Positions 17,415 through 27,983 of a stretch of 64,000 nucleotides of DNA are shown in pieces. The notes beneath the pieces are model-generated. The model did not search any database. It was not told where the DNA came from and saw only the letters and a program-made list of their open reading frames with translations. Source of the DNA: Mariniblastus sp. (GTDB lineage: Bacteria > Planctomycetota > Planctomycetia > Pirellulales > Pirellulaceae); assembly GCA_022447555.1 (NCBI GenBank), contig JAKVBF010000013.1, positions 124,001 through 188,000 on the forward strand, read 5' to 3'. Numbering within the stretch: the stretch's first letter is position 1; each line of letters begins with the position of its first letter. The translations under genes were made by a program, and so were the position numbers.

Positions 17415-19454
17415 ATGGAAAAGACTTGCGAAGAACACACGGCTAAGAATCATTTTCCCAGCTTTATGACCAATTCTAAAAATAACCATAACCATTGCTG
17501 TCAGGGTCACTCCCACGGAGGGATTTTTGGAGACAAAACCGAGCTCATTTTTGCGCTCGTGTGCGGCTTGTCTCTCTTAATCGGCTGGCTCATCAGCTTG
17601 TATCCAACGGCAAACAGTTGGCTCCCATTTTCGTTTTATATCCTTGCTTACGTATTTGGCTGCTTTTTCTTCCTTCGCGAGGTCGTTGAAAAAACGCTGC
17701 AAGGACACTTTGAGATTGAATTCCTGATGTTGGTGGCTGCCATCGGAGCCGCCGCTCTTGGAAAATGGGCTGAGGGCTCTTTACTCCTTTTCCTGTTCTC
17801 TCTTGGACACGCATTGGAACATTTTGCGATGGGCAAAGCTCGCAAAGCCATTGAATCGCTCGCCGATCTTGCGCCCGATGTTGCCACCGTACTACGGGAT
17901 GGAAAAACGGCAATCATGCGTGTTGAGGAGTTGGCGATTGGCGATCTGGTTCTCGTAAAAACCAACGAAAGAATTGCCGCAGACGGATTCGTGGTCGAAG
18001 GTGAAAGTGTCGTGGACCAAGCACCGATCACCGGCGAGAGTGTCCCGGTCGACAAAACTCCGGTCGCGAATCGTTCACTAGCCGCACAAAAACCGTATAA
18101 AATACCTACTGAACATCGTGTTTTTGCGGGCACCATTAATGGCAGCGGGACGTTACAAATCCAAGTGACCCAAACCGCTCAAGAATCAACCTTGGCTCGC
18201 GTGATCACGATGGTCAATGAGGCCGAGGCACAGCAATCTCCAACGCAACACTTCACCAAGCGTTTTGAACGGTACTTCGTTCCAACGGTCATTACATTGG
18301 TGGTCAGCCTTCACTTTGCCTTCCTGTTTGTCGATGAGCGCTTTGCCGATTCCTTTTATCGGGCAATGGCTGTCTTAGTGGCAGCCAGCCCCTGCGCTCT
18401 AGCCATCGCAACGCCCAGCGCCGTGCTGAGCGGAGTCGCGCGAGCCGCTCGCGGAGGCGTTCTGGTTAAGGGCGGTCGAGCTTTGGAAAACTTGGGTCGG
18501 CTGAACGCGATAGCTTTCGATAAAACAGGGACGCTAACCCAGGGCCGACCAAAACTTACTGATATCCTATGTCATGATAATGCGACCGAGTCCGAGTTAC
18601 TCAAAACCGCCATCGCGGTTGAATCAATGAGTGACCATCCTTTGGCCGAAGCCGTCGTTCGTGATGGCCGGTCAAAAATTGGCGACTTGAAGGTACCCAA
18701 AGCTTTTGAATTAAAGAATCAAATCGGCCGTGGAATTCAGGCCACGGTTGAGGGGACTGCGGTTTGGATTGGCAATGCGAAGCTGTTTGAAGGGACGACC
18801 GGAGCTCAGATTCCGGCTGAAGTCAAACAACAGGCTGAGCTCCTTGAGACCCAAGGCAGGACGACCATGATCGTCCGATACGGGGAACGCTACCTCGGCG
18901 TATTGGGATTGATGGACACGCCCCGGGAAAACGCCCGGCAAACCCTTAAACGATTACGAGACCTTGGTATTGATCAAATGATCATGATCTCAGGGGATAA
19001 CCAAGAGGTCGCTGAAGCGGTGGCGAATTCGGTTGGAATCGATCAGGCTCGGGGGGGGCTAATGCCAGCTGATAAAGTGGCCGCTATTCAGCAGCTTTGC
19101 TTGAAATCTAAAGTAGCCATGATCGGGGATGGCGTGAATGACGCGCCGGCGATGGCTTCAGCAACTGTTGGAATCGCCATGGGAGCTGCTGGTTCGGATG
19201 TCGCACTTGAAACGGCAGATATTGCGCTGATGGCTGACGGCTTGCAGCGACTGCCGTTTGCTGTGGGTCTCAGTCGCAAAACCAGTCGAATCATCCGTCA
19301 GAATCTCTGGGCCAGCTTAGGGATGGTCGCCGTATTGGTACCAGCAACCTTAATGGGACTGCAACTTGGATTTGCCGTTCTATTTCACGAGGGTTCAACA
19401 CTTTTAGTGGTGGGCAACGCACTTCGTTTGTTGGTGTACCGAATCGATCGTTGA
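17415..19454 (+). CDS. P1B-4-type heavy metal-exporting ATPase
   Basis: A P-type ATPase that pumps a transition metal out of the cytoplasm. The start at 17415 (MEKTCEEHTAK) gives 679 residues; the frame is open from 17241, but the extra 58 residues are basic and not family-like. Key motifs: PITGESVPVD in the actuator domain, phosphorylation motif DKTGTLTQG (Asp369), SDHPLAEAVV with the P1B His-Pro pair, and MIGDGVNDAPAM. The transmembrane metal site reads SPC (Ser325-Cys327) and the last helix region HEGST (from His658), which define subgroup P1B-4 (Co2+, Zn2+, Fe2+; CoaT, CtpD, PfeT, HMA1) and not the CPC of Cu or Cd/Zn pumps. There is no ferredoxin-like metal-binding domain; instead the N-terminus is His/Cys rich (HNHCCQGHSHGG). 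Confidence 0.88.
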   Translation: MEKTCEEHTAKNHFPSFMTNSKNNHNHCCQGHSHGGIFGDKTELIFALVCGLSLLIGWLISLYPTANSWLPFSFYILAYVFGCFFFLREVVEKTLQGHFEIEFLMLVAAIGAAALGKWAEGSLLLFLFSLGHALEHFAMGKARKAIESLADLAPDVATVLRDGKTAIMRVEELAIGDLVLVKTNERIAADGFVVEGESVVDQAPITGESVPVDKTPVANRSLAAQKPYKIPTEHRVFAGTINGSGTLQIQVTQTAQESTLARVITMVNEAEAQQSPTQHFTKRFERYFVPTVITLVVSLHFAFLFVDERFADSFYRAMAVLVAASPCALAIATPSAVLSGVARAARGGVLVKGGRALENLGRLNAIAFDKTGTLTQGRPKLTDILCHDNATESELLKTAIAVESMSDHPLAEAVVRDGRSKIGDLKVPKAFELKNQIGRGIQATVEGTAVWIGNAKLFEGTTGAQIPAEVKQQAELLETQGRTTMIVRYGERYLGVLGLMDTPRENARQTLKRLRDLGIDQMIMISGDNQEVAEAVANSVGIDQARGGLMPADKVAAIQQLCLKSKVAMIGDGVNDAPAMASATVGIAMGAAGSDVALETADIALMADGLQRLPFAVGLSRKTSRIIRQNLWASLGMVAVLVPATLMGLQLGFAVLFHEGSTLLVVGNALRLLVYRIDR

Positions 19455-19486
19455 GCACTCAATTAACGACGATATTTTTAAATCGA

Positions 19487-20908
19487 CTAGGCAATGATGT
19501 CTTGGATGACATTTCCGTGCACATCGGTAAGGCGGACATCTCTGCCTGCATAGCGATAAGTCAACTGTTCATGATCTAATCCTAATAAGTGCAACGCCGT
19601 CGCCCACAAGTCGTACACGGTCGTTGCACCTTCAGTGACCCGATAGCCAAGCTCGTCGGTTGAACCATAAACGGTTCCGCCCTTAATGCCACCGCCAGCC
19701 ATCCAAACACTGAACCCAAAAGGGTTATGATCTCGGCCGTCGGAGCCTTGCGAAAATGGGGTGCGGCCAAATTCGCCAGCCCAAATAATCAGGGTTTCGT
19801 CAAGCAATCCGCGGGCTTTGAGATCCTGAATCAACGCCGCGATCGGCTGATCTACCTGGTTGGCCATCGCGGCGTGACCTTTCTTCAAGGCCCCATGTTG
19901 ATCCCAAGGGTTGGCGGCACCGCCCGCCCCAATCCCCTTGGTCAAACAGCTCAGCTCGATAAATCGGACGCCGCGCTCAACCAGTCGCCGCGCTAGCAGG
20001 CACTGACGGGCGTAGGCCGCCTTGGCCGGATCCTGTGAATCCAATCCGTACAATTCCTGCGTCGCCTGTGTTTCTCCCGAGATGTCACATAAATCAGGTA
20101 CCGCGGTTTGCATCCGGTAAGCCGTCTCATAATTTTGAATAGCTGAGTCAACACTCGATTGACGAACGCGACCGGCAAACCTCCGATCCAAGTCTCGAAC
20201 CAGCTGGAGTTGATCCCTTTGCTCGGAATCGGAGAACGCTGCCTGAATGTTTCTCACCGCAACGTTGCGGTCGGCTTGAATAATGGACCCTTGATGGGTG
20301 GCTGGAAGGAAACCACTACTGAACAAACCGACACCACCGTGAGGGGGCACGGCCCCGCCGCTTTGTAATACCACAAATCCGGGTAAGTTCTTATTCTCTG
20401 TACCCAAACCGTAATTGGTCCAAGCCCCCGCGCTGGGGTGCCCCATGAAAGGAAATCCCGTGTGCATCACATAATTTCCCTGCGCGTGTTCGTTGACACT
20501 GCTGGTCATCGATCGGACCACCGCAAGCTCATCTGCCACTCCGCCTAAATGCGGAAAAATGGAACTGACAGGTAGTCCGCTCTCACCATACCGCTTGAAA
20601 GTGAAGGGCGAGGGCATAACCGTCCCATTTTGATTGAACTGAGTCCGTTCAATCTGGGTCGGCATTGGCTTACCAGCCAGCTTTTTCAATTCAGGTTTCG
20701 GATCAAATGAATCTACCTGAGAGACACCACCGGACATGTAACAAAAAATAACATGCTTTGCCTTGGACGCATGATGGGTTGAAGGCAAGGCGTCCTCTCG
20801 AGGAGGTCCTGCATAGGCTCGGTCAGCCATCAAACCGGATAAAGCCATCAGTCCGAAACCGGTAGAAGACCGAGCCAGCATCTGTCGACGATTGATTGAT
20901 TTTTTCAT
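19487..20908 (-). CDS. DUF1501 family protein, Tat-type signal
   Basis: A 473-residue planctomycete DUF1501 protein (alkaline phosphatase/sulfatase superfamily fold by family knowledge). The start at 20908 gives [19 protein letters not shown] followed by a hydrophobic stretch and AYAGPP, a twin-arginine-like export signal; the longer frame from 21010 has no such logic and would run into the upstream gene. Family segments seen: [51 protein letters not shown] and [15 protein letters not shown] at the C-terminus. It starts 10 bases after the stop of the PSD1 gene, the standard planctomycete PSD1-DUF1501 pair, thought to act together outside the cytoplasm on complex substrates. The exact reaction is not known. 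Confidence 0.87.
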   Translation of the reverse strand: MKKSINRRQMLARSSTGFGLMALSGLMADRAYAGPPREDALPSTHHASKAKHVIFCYMSGGVSQVDSFDPKPELKKLAGKPMPTQIERTQFNQNGTVMPSPFTFKRYGESGLPVSSIFPHLGGVADELAVVRSMTSSVNEHAQGNYVMHTGFPFMGHPSAGAWTNYGLGTENKNLPGFVVLQSGGAVPPHGGVGLFSSGFLPATHQGSIIQADRNVAVRNIQAAFSDSEQRDQLQLVRDLDRRFAGRVRQSSVDSAIQNYETAYRMQTAVPDLCDISGETQATQELYGLDSQDPAKAAYARQCLLARRLVERGVRFIELSCLTKGIGAGGAANPWDQHGALKKGHAAMANQVDQPIAALIQDLKARGLLDETLIIWAGEFGRTPFSQGSDGRDHNPFGFSVWMAGGGIKGGTVYGSTDELGYRVTEGATTVYDLWATALHLLGLDHEQLTYRYAGRDVRLTDVHGNVIQDIIA

Positions 20909-20918
20909 GATATCAGGA

Positions 20919-23900
20919 CTATTGAATAAAAATAAATTCTTTAAGGTTGAATAAGGAATGAGCCAATCGCGACCAAATTTCATCGGAGCTAATCGCCGGA
21001 GGCAGGTCATCCAACCGAACCGTAAGTTGCGCGACCTCTGCTTCGTATTGCTCCAAATCGGCTAACTTTTCGGGCGACAAGGCTTCCGAAATCATATCGC
21101 GACTGACGAACATCTGCCGTTGGGATGAGGATTTTATTTCTTCGCCGGTTAGCGCGCGGTCGTAAAGCCTAGCCTCCAGTAGGTTACCTCGGAACATCCT
21201 CCCATCGATTACCTCTTTTCCGTGCCTCAACCCAAAAACAACCTGACTTTGCCCCGCAGCAAATCGAATAGGCGAACCTTTTTGATAGGGCTTACCGTAG
21301 GTGCGTCCGTTGCGATAAGCTCGAATCCGCCCGTTGGCTTCGTAAACAAGGGCAAGATGAAGAGTCTTTCCGGAGGAATCACCCGGTTTCTCCGTCGACC
21401 CTCTTAAACCTTCTGTACGACGAAAATTATCGGAACCAGCCAACCACTGACCTGGTTCCTGCTCTCCTAAAACCAACGAATCAAAAACACCACCCTGCAA
21501 ATCCTGTATGGTGATGACCCCACCACCACTTTGGTTGAAATCATCGATCTGCAACCAGACTTCCAGCGTTTTCTCCTGAATAGCAACCGGCAAGGGTGCT
21601 GAAATGACGAAGCCACGACCTTGTAATTTCAATCCATTCCCATCTCTGGAAATCTTCCCCACTTTTTTACCTGGCAGGCCGCCCACCAAATCATTTAGCC
21701 CCTTCGAAAAGTCCCACTGAGCGATGGGCGAAAGCCCTGTTTTGAATTCCAAAACCGGCTCTTTTTTTTGCAACTGTCTTCTGACCGGATCCAAGATTGC
21801 ATTGATCGATCGTTTAACGCGCTGAATCTTAACGAGAATTTCTCGCCTTTCAATTTGCTGGTTCCGCGTTTGTCCCAACGCTGACTGAGTATAGTCAGCC
21901 ATCAACTTCAATTCTTTCGGTGAGGCCGGTCGGCCGATAATCCGTTGAAACAAATAGGCCCGCTTCTCTTCATCACTCTCGAGTTCAGTATCCTCTTTGA
22001 ATTGCTGCCCAATAGATTTTGCCAAGCGAATGACTTGAGGGTCATTCATAAGCGTCAAGGATTGTGCGGGGACATTCGTCTCACTACGTTTCCCGGTGGT
22101 CGCAAACGGCACAGGCGCATCAAAGGTTTGCAAAAATGCGTCTAACGCATTTCTATTTGTCCGGACATAGATACTTCGCCGCGGACTGAAACGATTTGCC
22201 GCAAATCCTGGACCGAATGGCTCCACCTGAAGCTGTCCTGAAACGGACAACAACGAGTCGCGTATCGCTTCGGCTGATAGTCGACGCACGTTTGCATGCG
22301 ACAGGTATTGGTTGGCCGGATCGATATTCTCGGCGCGCTTAGAAGCGGCGGAGCTTTGTTGCCAGGCCTTCGATAACACGATAAACCGAATTGCCTGCTT
22401 CATCGACCACCCTTGTTCCATCATTCGTATCGCCAAGAAATCAAGGAGTTCTGGATGTGTGGGCAACGCGCCTAGCTTCCCAAAATTATCGGGCGTGGTA
22501 ACAATTCCTTGGCCGAACAACCAATGCCAAATCCGATTAGTAATCACTCGAGCTGTCAATGGATTGTCGGAATCGGTCAGCGCATCTGCCAGCTCGCGAC
22601 GACCACTTTGGTTGTCACTAAATAGCCGTGCGTCGATGGCGGAAAGGTAGCGTCGGGGGATCGGCTCTCGCGGTTGTTTATGGTCCCCGCGATTCAAAAG
22701 GGGCTGATTGGTGGGCTCGGCTTCGGTCACGCCCGGAACGCGCGTCGGCGCAGGAATCTCAGATTCAAGAAGACGATATTGTGTCATCAAATCTGCTAGC
22801 TCAGGAAGCCGGTCCACCTCATTAGTCAACAAACCCACCTGCAAGCAGGCATTTAAAAACAAGCAGGCTTCATCAGTTGCTGTTTGTGAAACCCAACTCT
22901 GAATCGCCTTGCGAATTCCCGCCTGTAAATGATTTGCCAGTTCATCTAACGATTGGGGAGGGGCGTTTTCTATTTCTTGCCAAAGAAAGCGGATTGCTTC
23001 CCTTGAATCTTGGAAAGGGGCTGGCTGCGCGGAGGAACGCACCAAAACTTCCCGTATTCCAAACCAACTCCGATCTTGATTGCCCACCTGCAAGGGAGCG
23101 TCTTTAGAGGTTGCCAGTTCAAAATGAACATCATCTCCGGTCCAATATTTCATGTCGTAGTGATGCCAGTACCAATCGTTACGATTCACATTCTGAATCG
23201 GGTAGACGGTCCCATTGCGGGGGTAATTCTGAACAACATAACGTACAGAGGCCTGCCCGCCCCCAATCAATTTAAACCAAACCCTCAAAGATTGATCCAA
23301 GCGGATGTTGGGAGAAGACAAAACCGCGCGATGTCGCATGGACAGTGAGTTGCTGAAAACGCCGGCTGGGTGGATGGCTCCTAGGACGCGATTGCCGACG
23401 GTCTCGACGGTGAAATCACCAGGCTTTGACGGCAGGAGCTCCAATCCATTACCCTGAGCAAACCAGTTTTGATAATCTGAGGCTCGAGTCATATCCCAGC
23501 GGTGCTGATTCTCAACCAGATGGCTTTCTCGTAATTTTACTTCATGCCGATTCCAGTCCCGACTGACTTGCTTCCAAGTCTGCTCAAAGCTTACTTCCGC
23601 GTCGCTTCCAGACTTTATCGACTCCAACCACCCAAGTAATTCGGCCGCGTTTCCTCTTTCCTCACCTTCGGGTCGCTCCTGCAGGACGTTCGTTAGGCGT
23701 TGCCAGGTCTGATCCAGTTCCGCTAACCATCGATCCGCTAATCGAGTTTTCAACTGACGTTTTATCTCCGCCAGCTCTGACTTATTCTGTTCTTGCCGCA
23801 CGACATGATTGACATCGGTCATCGCCGGCCGGCAAGACCCAAGAACGCCAAACAATGCATAATAATCAGCCTGACTAATCGCGTCGAATTTATGATCGTG

Positions 23901-24986
23901 ACACCGTGCACAAGAGATCGTCAAACCTTGGAAGGCTTTACCCAAAACATTGATTTGGTCGTCCGTAAAACGCACCTTCTCATCCAATGCGTCGGTCGGA
24001 GCGAAACCATGGAAAACCAATCTTAAATGGGCCGGGCCGATCGCAGACTCATTGAGACCGAGCGACTGGTTAATTCGCGGTGTCTCCAATAAGTCGCCCG
24101 CAATGTGCTCACGAACTAATTGATCGTAGGGCACATCACTATTGAATGCGCGGATCAAATAATCACGGTACCGATAAATATTGGGGATCGCAGGATCCCC
24201 CTCGGAACCATGGGAATCAGCATACCGCACCAGATCCATCCAGTGGCGCGCCCAGTGTTCGCCGAAACTCGGCGCCGCGAGGTACTGATCCACTTTTTCT
24301 TGAAATGCGAATGGACTCGAGTCTGCCAGAAATTGTTCCATCTCGGCTGGGCTTGGCGGTAGGCCTGTTAGGGCATAAGCCAACCGACGCAGCAGGACTC
24401 GACGCTCCGCCGGGGGTGCAGGCTCTAAATCATTCTTCTGAAGCTCAGCTTTTACGAATCGATCGATCGGGTGGACCGACCAATCCGAAGCATCGGGAAG
24501 GACAGGGCGTTTCAATGGCAGCAAGCTCCACCATTGCTTCCTCCGCTGGAACGTTGCCGGCCAAGATGATTCTATCGTGTGTTGCTCTTCGGTTGGCAAC
24601 TGGTCACGTGGATCCATCGCACCTTGTGAAATCCATCGGGTCAAATCGGCGATCTCTTCGGGTGACAACTTGGCGCCACCCTCAGGCATTTCTAGCCCCT
24701 TCAACTCATGATTAATCACCCTCAACAAAAGACTATCTTCCGGTTTGAAGGGAACCACTGCCGTGCCATGATCAGAAGGGGTGCGCGTCCCCTTTCGCCA
24801 ATCAAGTGCCAAACCCCCTTGCGCGTCATCCAAACTGTTGTGGCAGCTGTAGCAATTTTCGACCAGCACCGGGCGGATCTTGTTCTCAAAAAAAGTCTCA
24901 TCGGCCGATTGAGGGAAGGCCGAGGTAAGGCCAATAACCGAGGTACCCACAATGATGCAACCAATGAATAGCCCTTTGAAACTCAT
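20919..24986 (-). CDS. PSD1 / cytochrome c-like DUF1549-DUF1553 protein with C-terminal LamG domain
   Basis: A 1355-residue exported protein. The chosen start (24986, [14 protein letters not shown]) gives a good signal peptide; the frame extends to 25061 with further Met codons. Order: PSCyt1 haem-binding segment with CYSCH, then PSCyt2/DUF1549 ([30 protein letters not shown]) with a second haem-like motif [10 protein letters not shown], then PSD1/DUF1553 ([35 protein letters not shown]), and at the end a LamG/concanavalin-like domain ([13 protein letters not shown] to [12 protein letters not shown]). Its partner DUF1501 gene follows by 10 bases. LamG domains bind carbohydrates, so the pair may act on polysaccharide at the cell surface or periplasm. 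Function remains unproven. Confidence 0.88.
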   Translation of the reverse strand: MSFKGLFIGCIIVGTSVIGLTSAFPQSADETFFENKIRPVLVENCYSCHNSLDDAQGGLALDWRKGTRTPSDHGTAVVPFKPEDSLLLRVINHELKGLEMPEGGAKLSPEEIADLTRWISQGAMDPRDQLPTEEQHTIESSWPATFQRRKQWWSLLPLKRPVLPDASDWSVHPIDRFVKAELQKNDLEPAPPAERRVLLRRLAYALTGLPPSPAEMEQFLADSSPFAFQEKVDQYLAAPSFGEHWARHWMDLVRYADSHGSEGDPAIPNIYRYRDYLIRAFNSDVPYDQLVREHIAGDLLETPRINQSLGLNESAIGPAHLRLVFHGFAPTDALDEKVRFTDDQINVLGKAFQGLTISCARCHDHKFDAISQADYYALFGVLGSCRPAMTDVNHVVRQEQNKSELAEIKRQLKTRLADRWLAELDQTWQRLTNVLQERPEGEERGNAAELLGWLESIKSGSDAEVSFEQTWKQVSRDWNRHEVKLRESHLVENQHRWDMTRASDYQNWFAQGNGLELLPSKPGDFTVETVGNRVLGAIHPAGVFSNSLSMRHRAVLSSPNIRLDQSLRVWFKLIGGGQASVRYVVQNYPRNGTVYPIQNVNRNDWYWHHYDMKYWTGDDVHFELATSKDAPLQVGNQDRSWFGIREVLVRSSAQPAPFQDSREAIRFLWQEIENAPPQSLDELANHLQAGIRKAIQSWVSQTATDEACLFLNACLQVGLLTNEVDRLPELADLMTQYRLLESEIPAPTRVPGVTEAEPTNQPLLNRGDHKQPREPIPRRYLSAIDARLFSDNQSGRRELADALTDSDNPLTARVITNRIWHWLFGQGIVTTPDNFGKLGALPTHPELLDFLAIRMMEQGWSMKQAIRFIVLSKAWQQSSAASKRAENIDPANQYLSHANVRRLSAEAIRDSLLSVSGQLQVEPFGPGFAANRFSPRRSIYVRTNRNALDAFLQTFDAPVPFATTGKRSETNVPAQSLTLMNDPQVIRLAKSIGQQFKEDTELESDEEKRAYLFQRIIGRPASPKELKLMADYTQSALGQTRNQQIERREILVKIQRVKRSINAILDPVRRQLQKKEPVLEFKTGLSPIAQWDFSKGLNDLVGGLPGKKVGKISRDGNGLKLQGRGFVISAPLPVAIQEKTLEVWLQIDDFNQSGGGVITIQDLQGGVFDSLVLGEQEPGQWLAGSDNFRRTEGLRGSTEKPGDSSGKTLHLALVYEANGRIRAYRNGRTYGKPYQKGSPIRFAAGQSQVVFGLRHGKEVIDGRMFRGNLLEARLYDRALTGEEIKSSSQRQMFVSRDMISEALSPEKLADLEQYEAEVAQLTVRLDDLPPAISSDEIWSRLAHSLFNLKEFIFIQ

Positions 24987-25168
24987 GACAGCTGGCTGCC
25001 CTCTGTATTTACTGATCGACAATGAAGACATCATTATGATGATTCGCATCGGTCCCAACAACTATAAGATTGATTAAAACCGTTTCATAATGAGCAAAGG
25101 CAAGGCAGAGGTCAGAGATGACTACGAAAAAACGCCAACCATCTGGGATGGGTCACCGTGAAACGGGC

Positions 25169-26893
25169 TTATTGTACGTCCCTCGCTTTTAACGCTTTGA
25201 GGCGAGCGGCCTCAAATTCGTCTCCCGGTTTCCATGCGGGGAGATTGGGTTGATTGGCTGCCTGCAAACCGACGTAAAATAAAAGGCGAGTGTCTTCAAT
25301 CGCGCCACTTAGATTCCAATCAGGATCAAATTCATCACTGGTCTGATGGTAGATATTCTCGGTCCATTCGCGCAGCTTCTGTTTGCCCCAACCGTCGGGT
25401 TTCCCGAGCACGTGAACCCCTGCCGCGAGATAAACGCCAGGCACCCCAACCTTTGCCAAGCTGAATTGATCCGAACGATAGTAATACCCCTGGTCTGGAA
25501 ATTGATCTGGCACAACCACACGTTTTTGCCAGCGAGCTAAACGTTCGACAATCGCATCCATGTCCGACTTACCTTTGCCAATAACCACTACATCTTCGGT
25601 CCGCCCCAAAATATTGATCCCGTCAATGTTCATCACGACCGCCATACGTCCCGTTGGTACTGGCGGATTTCGGGCCATGAATTCGGAGCCAAGCAAACCC
25701 TGCTCTTCAGCACCCACTGCGGCAAACAGGATGGAACGCTTGGGCCTCTGCTCTGGGGGCATGCTCATGACCGCACGGGCAATGCAAAGTAACGATCCCA
25801 CCCCTGATGCGTTATCAATAGCACCGTTGTAGATATTGTCCGTTGTCTCATCCCGAGCTGGTGTCATTCCGATATGGTCATGGTGAGCCATGAACACGAC
25901 CCATTCTTGACTTAGCTTCGGATCGCTTCCTTCCAGCAGTCCCAACACATTCCCGGTTTCTCGTTCTCGCACCTGGCACTTGAGATTGACCGAACAGGTC
26001 GTGGCTAAGTCAACTGGACGAAAGTCAGATTTTTTAGCCGCTGCTCGCAATTGATCGAGGTCCTGGCCAGCGAAAGTGACGAGTTTTCTGGCCGCCTGTT
26101 CCGTCAACCACCCCTCCATTGGAAGTCGGCCTTGTGACTCTCCACCCAATGCCATCTGCTCCCCCGTCCAAGAGGTCTGAACGACCTGATAGGGATAACC
26201 TGCAGAAGGCGTGGTATGAATGATAAACACGCCTGCTGCGCCCATCTCGGCAGCTTTCGCGTATTTGTAATCCCAACGCCCATAATAAAGTCGCGTCCTA
26301 CCGGCAAACTTCTCCGGATCATTCGCCGGGTCATTGTTCATCACCAACAGGACTTTTCCACGCACATCCACATCTTTAAAATCGTCCCAGTCATATTCCG
26401 GGGCCTGCATCCCATAACCAGCAAAGACAATCCCCGCATTTTGGAAACCGGATTCTGCATTCGGTAAACCACTGGTCACAATGTAGTCTTGGTAATCTTC
26501 CAATTCCAAATGGCCGGAGCCATGACGAAATGAAATCGTTTTGGGAGACTTGGTCGTCACTCCGACCAGCGGTACTTTTTGAACCCATTGGCCTGAACCG
26601 GCCGATGGTTTTAATCCAATCTGCTCGAACTGTGAAATAATGTACCTTTGGCCTAACTCGTCTCCGCGCGTTCCGGGGCCCCGCCCCTCCAACAAATCGT
26701 CAGAAAGAAACTTGATATCTGCATTCAGTCTTGTTTCCGTAATCCAATCACTTGCGGCCTGCTGTTCCTGTTGACTGGGAAAGCGATTATCCGATGAAGA
26801 TGACTGGCCTGACGCACAGGTCAGTATGAAGTTCGAAACCAACAGCAAAAACGGACTTACTAAAATGGACTGGGACACTCCCATAATCATCAC
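25169..26893 (-). CDS. M28-family zinc aminopeptidase with PA domain
   Basis: A 574-residue secreted or membrane-tethered metallopeptidase. The N-terminus has a hydrophobic signal (VSPFLLLVSNFILTCAS); a Cys follows but the lipobox is poor. A PA-domain insert is seen at about 120-250 (AGIVFAGYGMQAPEYDWDDF, GKVLLVMNNDPAND). The M28 catalytic domain carries the dizinc ligands and acid: MAHHDHIG near residue 337, AIDNASGVG near 358, the double Glu of VGAEEQGLLG near 391, MNIDGIN, and a late His in the YHQTSDEFD segment. It removes N-terminal residues from peptides, probably in the periplasm. It is co-directional with the PSD1 gene, 182 bases away, so co-transcription is possible but not shown. 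Confidence 0.87.
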   Translation of the reverse strand: MMIMGVSQSILVSPFLLLVSNFILTCASGQSSSSDNRFPSQQEQQAASDWITETRLNADIKFLSDDLLEGRGPGTRGDELGQRYIISQFEQIGLKPSAGSGQWVQKVPLVGVTTKSPKTISFRHGSGHLELEDYQDYIVTSGLPNAESGFQNAGIVFAGYGMQAPEYDWDDFKDVDVRGKVLLVMNNDPANDPEKFAGRTRLYYGRWDYKYAKAAEMGAAGVFIIHTTPSAGYPYQVVQTSWTGEQMALGGESQGRLPMEGWLTEQAARKLVTFAGQDLDQLRAAAKKSDFRPVDLATTCSVNLKCQVRERETGNVLGLLEGSDPKLSQEWVVFMAHHDHIGMTPARDETTDNIYNGAIDNASGVGSLLCIARAVMSMPPEQRPKRSILFAAVGAEEQGLLGSEFMARNPPVPTGRMAVVMNIDGINILGRTEDVVVIGKGKSDMDAIVERLARWQKRVVVPDQFPDQGYYYRSDQFSLAKVGVPGVYLAAGVHVLGKPDGWGKQKLREWTENIYHQTSDEFDPDWNLSGAIEDTRLLFYVGLQAANQPNLPAWKPGDEFEAARLKALKARDVQ

Positions 26894-26996
26894 TCCAGAA
26901 TTTGAAACTAGTTCAATGAAATCATTTGATCGTCAGATGGGTAGTTTAGCCGACTCCCGCAGACCGTTGTTGAAGGGCTCCGTTTCAGGTACCCAT

Positions 26997-27023
26997 AAAA
27001 AAAGCCGACGATAATTCGTCGGC
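26997..27023 (-). terminator. Rho-independent terminator of the cold-shock gene
   Basis: On the minus strand a perfect 8-bp stem (GCCGACGA paired with TCGTCGGC, 27004-27011 and 27016-27023) with a 4-base loop is followed by seven T residues (the A run 26997-27003 on the plus strand). It lies 34 bases past the stop of the cold-shock gene. Confidence 0.85.
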
Positions 27024-27056
27024 AATTTCTATAATCTGGATTGCAGAAGCAATCGA

Positions 27057-27257
27057 TTACTCTGCGGATGTAACTTTTTCCGCACATGGTCCTTTAGGTC
27101 CATGTCCTTCTTCGTAATTTACTTTCTGACCTTCGCGAAGCTCATCGTAAGTTACGCCTTCTAAAACCGACATGTGAAAAAACAAGTCTTTGCTTCCTCC
27201 AGTGTCGATAAATCCAAAACCTTTGTCCGTCAATCGTTTGATCGTGCCTTCAGCCAT
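27057..27257 (-). CDS. csp: Cold-shock domain protein (CspA family)
   Basis: A 66-residue single cold-shock-domain protein, the usual length of CspA-type RNA chaperones that bind single-stranded RNA/DNA and melt secondary structure. The RNP1 motif is KGFGFI (residues 12-17) and RNP2 is DLFFHMS (24-30); the rest (GQKVNYEEGHGPKGPCAEKV) is canonical. A clear intrinsic terminator follows at 26997-27023. It is divergent from a DEAD-box helicase gene, with about 700 bases between, a pairing that fits cold adaptation and RNA remodelling. A long 5' leader is possible, as known for csp genes, but no specific thermosensor fold was recognised. Confidence 0.93.
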   Translation of the reverse strand: MAEGTIKRLTDKGFGFIDTGGSKDLFFHMSVLEGVTYDELREGQKVNYEEGHGPKGPCAEKVTSAE

Positions 27258-27983
27258 TAATCTAAAACCTTACTTAATATTGTCGATGTGACCCAAAACT
27301 TTAAACACTTGGGGTGGCCACACTGTCAAACTAATGTATCCAACCCTTTGGCGGTATCAATTGCCTTTGCCAAAGAAAACAACAATTTATGGGAACAAAA
27401 TTTGGCCAACCGGCTCGGCAAGGGACCAAAATAGTCAATTAAGCGTTTAAAAACGGTGCAAAAGTTGTCAATTGGTCTTTGCTTGTGAGGATCTAACCCC
27501 TAAATCGACTGTTCGGATAATCTAAAATTTACGCTGCCAACCGGCCAATTTGTTGCTTTTACCGGGGTTTTTCGATTCTTTCCGCCTATCGTGTCGGGAA
27601 CTCTTCTATTATGCTGACCCCTTCTTGAGCCAACGCTCTCCAAAAACCGCTTCGCTTTTGGGATCCTTGAGATTGCAAACCGGTTTTTTCTTGGAAATGC
27701 GTTCGGTTGAGGTGCTTCCCAAAGTATTTTGACCACAAAAAAGTTCACAGTAAGCTCCTTCGAGTGTTACTGGACCGGCTCTGAAAAGCGGCAAGTCTTC
27801 TATTAACCACCGTTTTGTGCGTCCTTGGCTGGATCGCCCATAAGGTCATGTGCACGAAGCAGCGTCGCGAATTGTGAAATTATTCCTGCGACGTGATTCA
27901 TTCAGCGCTACGTTTGCGCTCCATCCTCGCCGCCGGCATTGCAAGCCAAGATTTTACATCGGTTTGGATTGCGATGTGTTTTT
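27258..27983. other. Long intergenic region between divergent csp and DEAD-box helicase
   Basis: About 726 bases without a supported gene. It must contain the promoters and leaders of csp (minus) and of the helicase (plus). Short ORFs on the minus strand (27500-27748, 27609-27794) resemble nothing known. The sequence is AT-richer than the flanks near 27330-27540. No tRNA, riboswitch or repeat was recognised. Confidence 0.5.
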
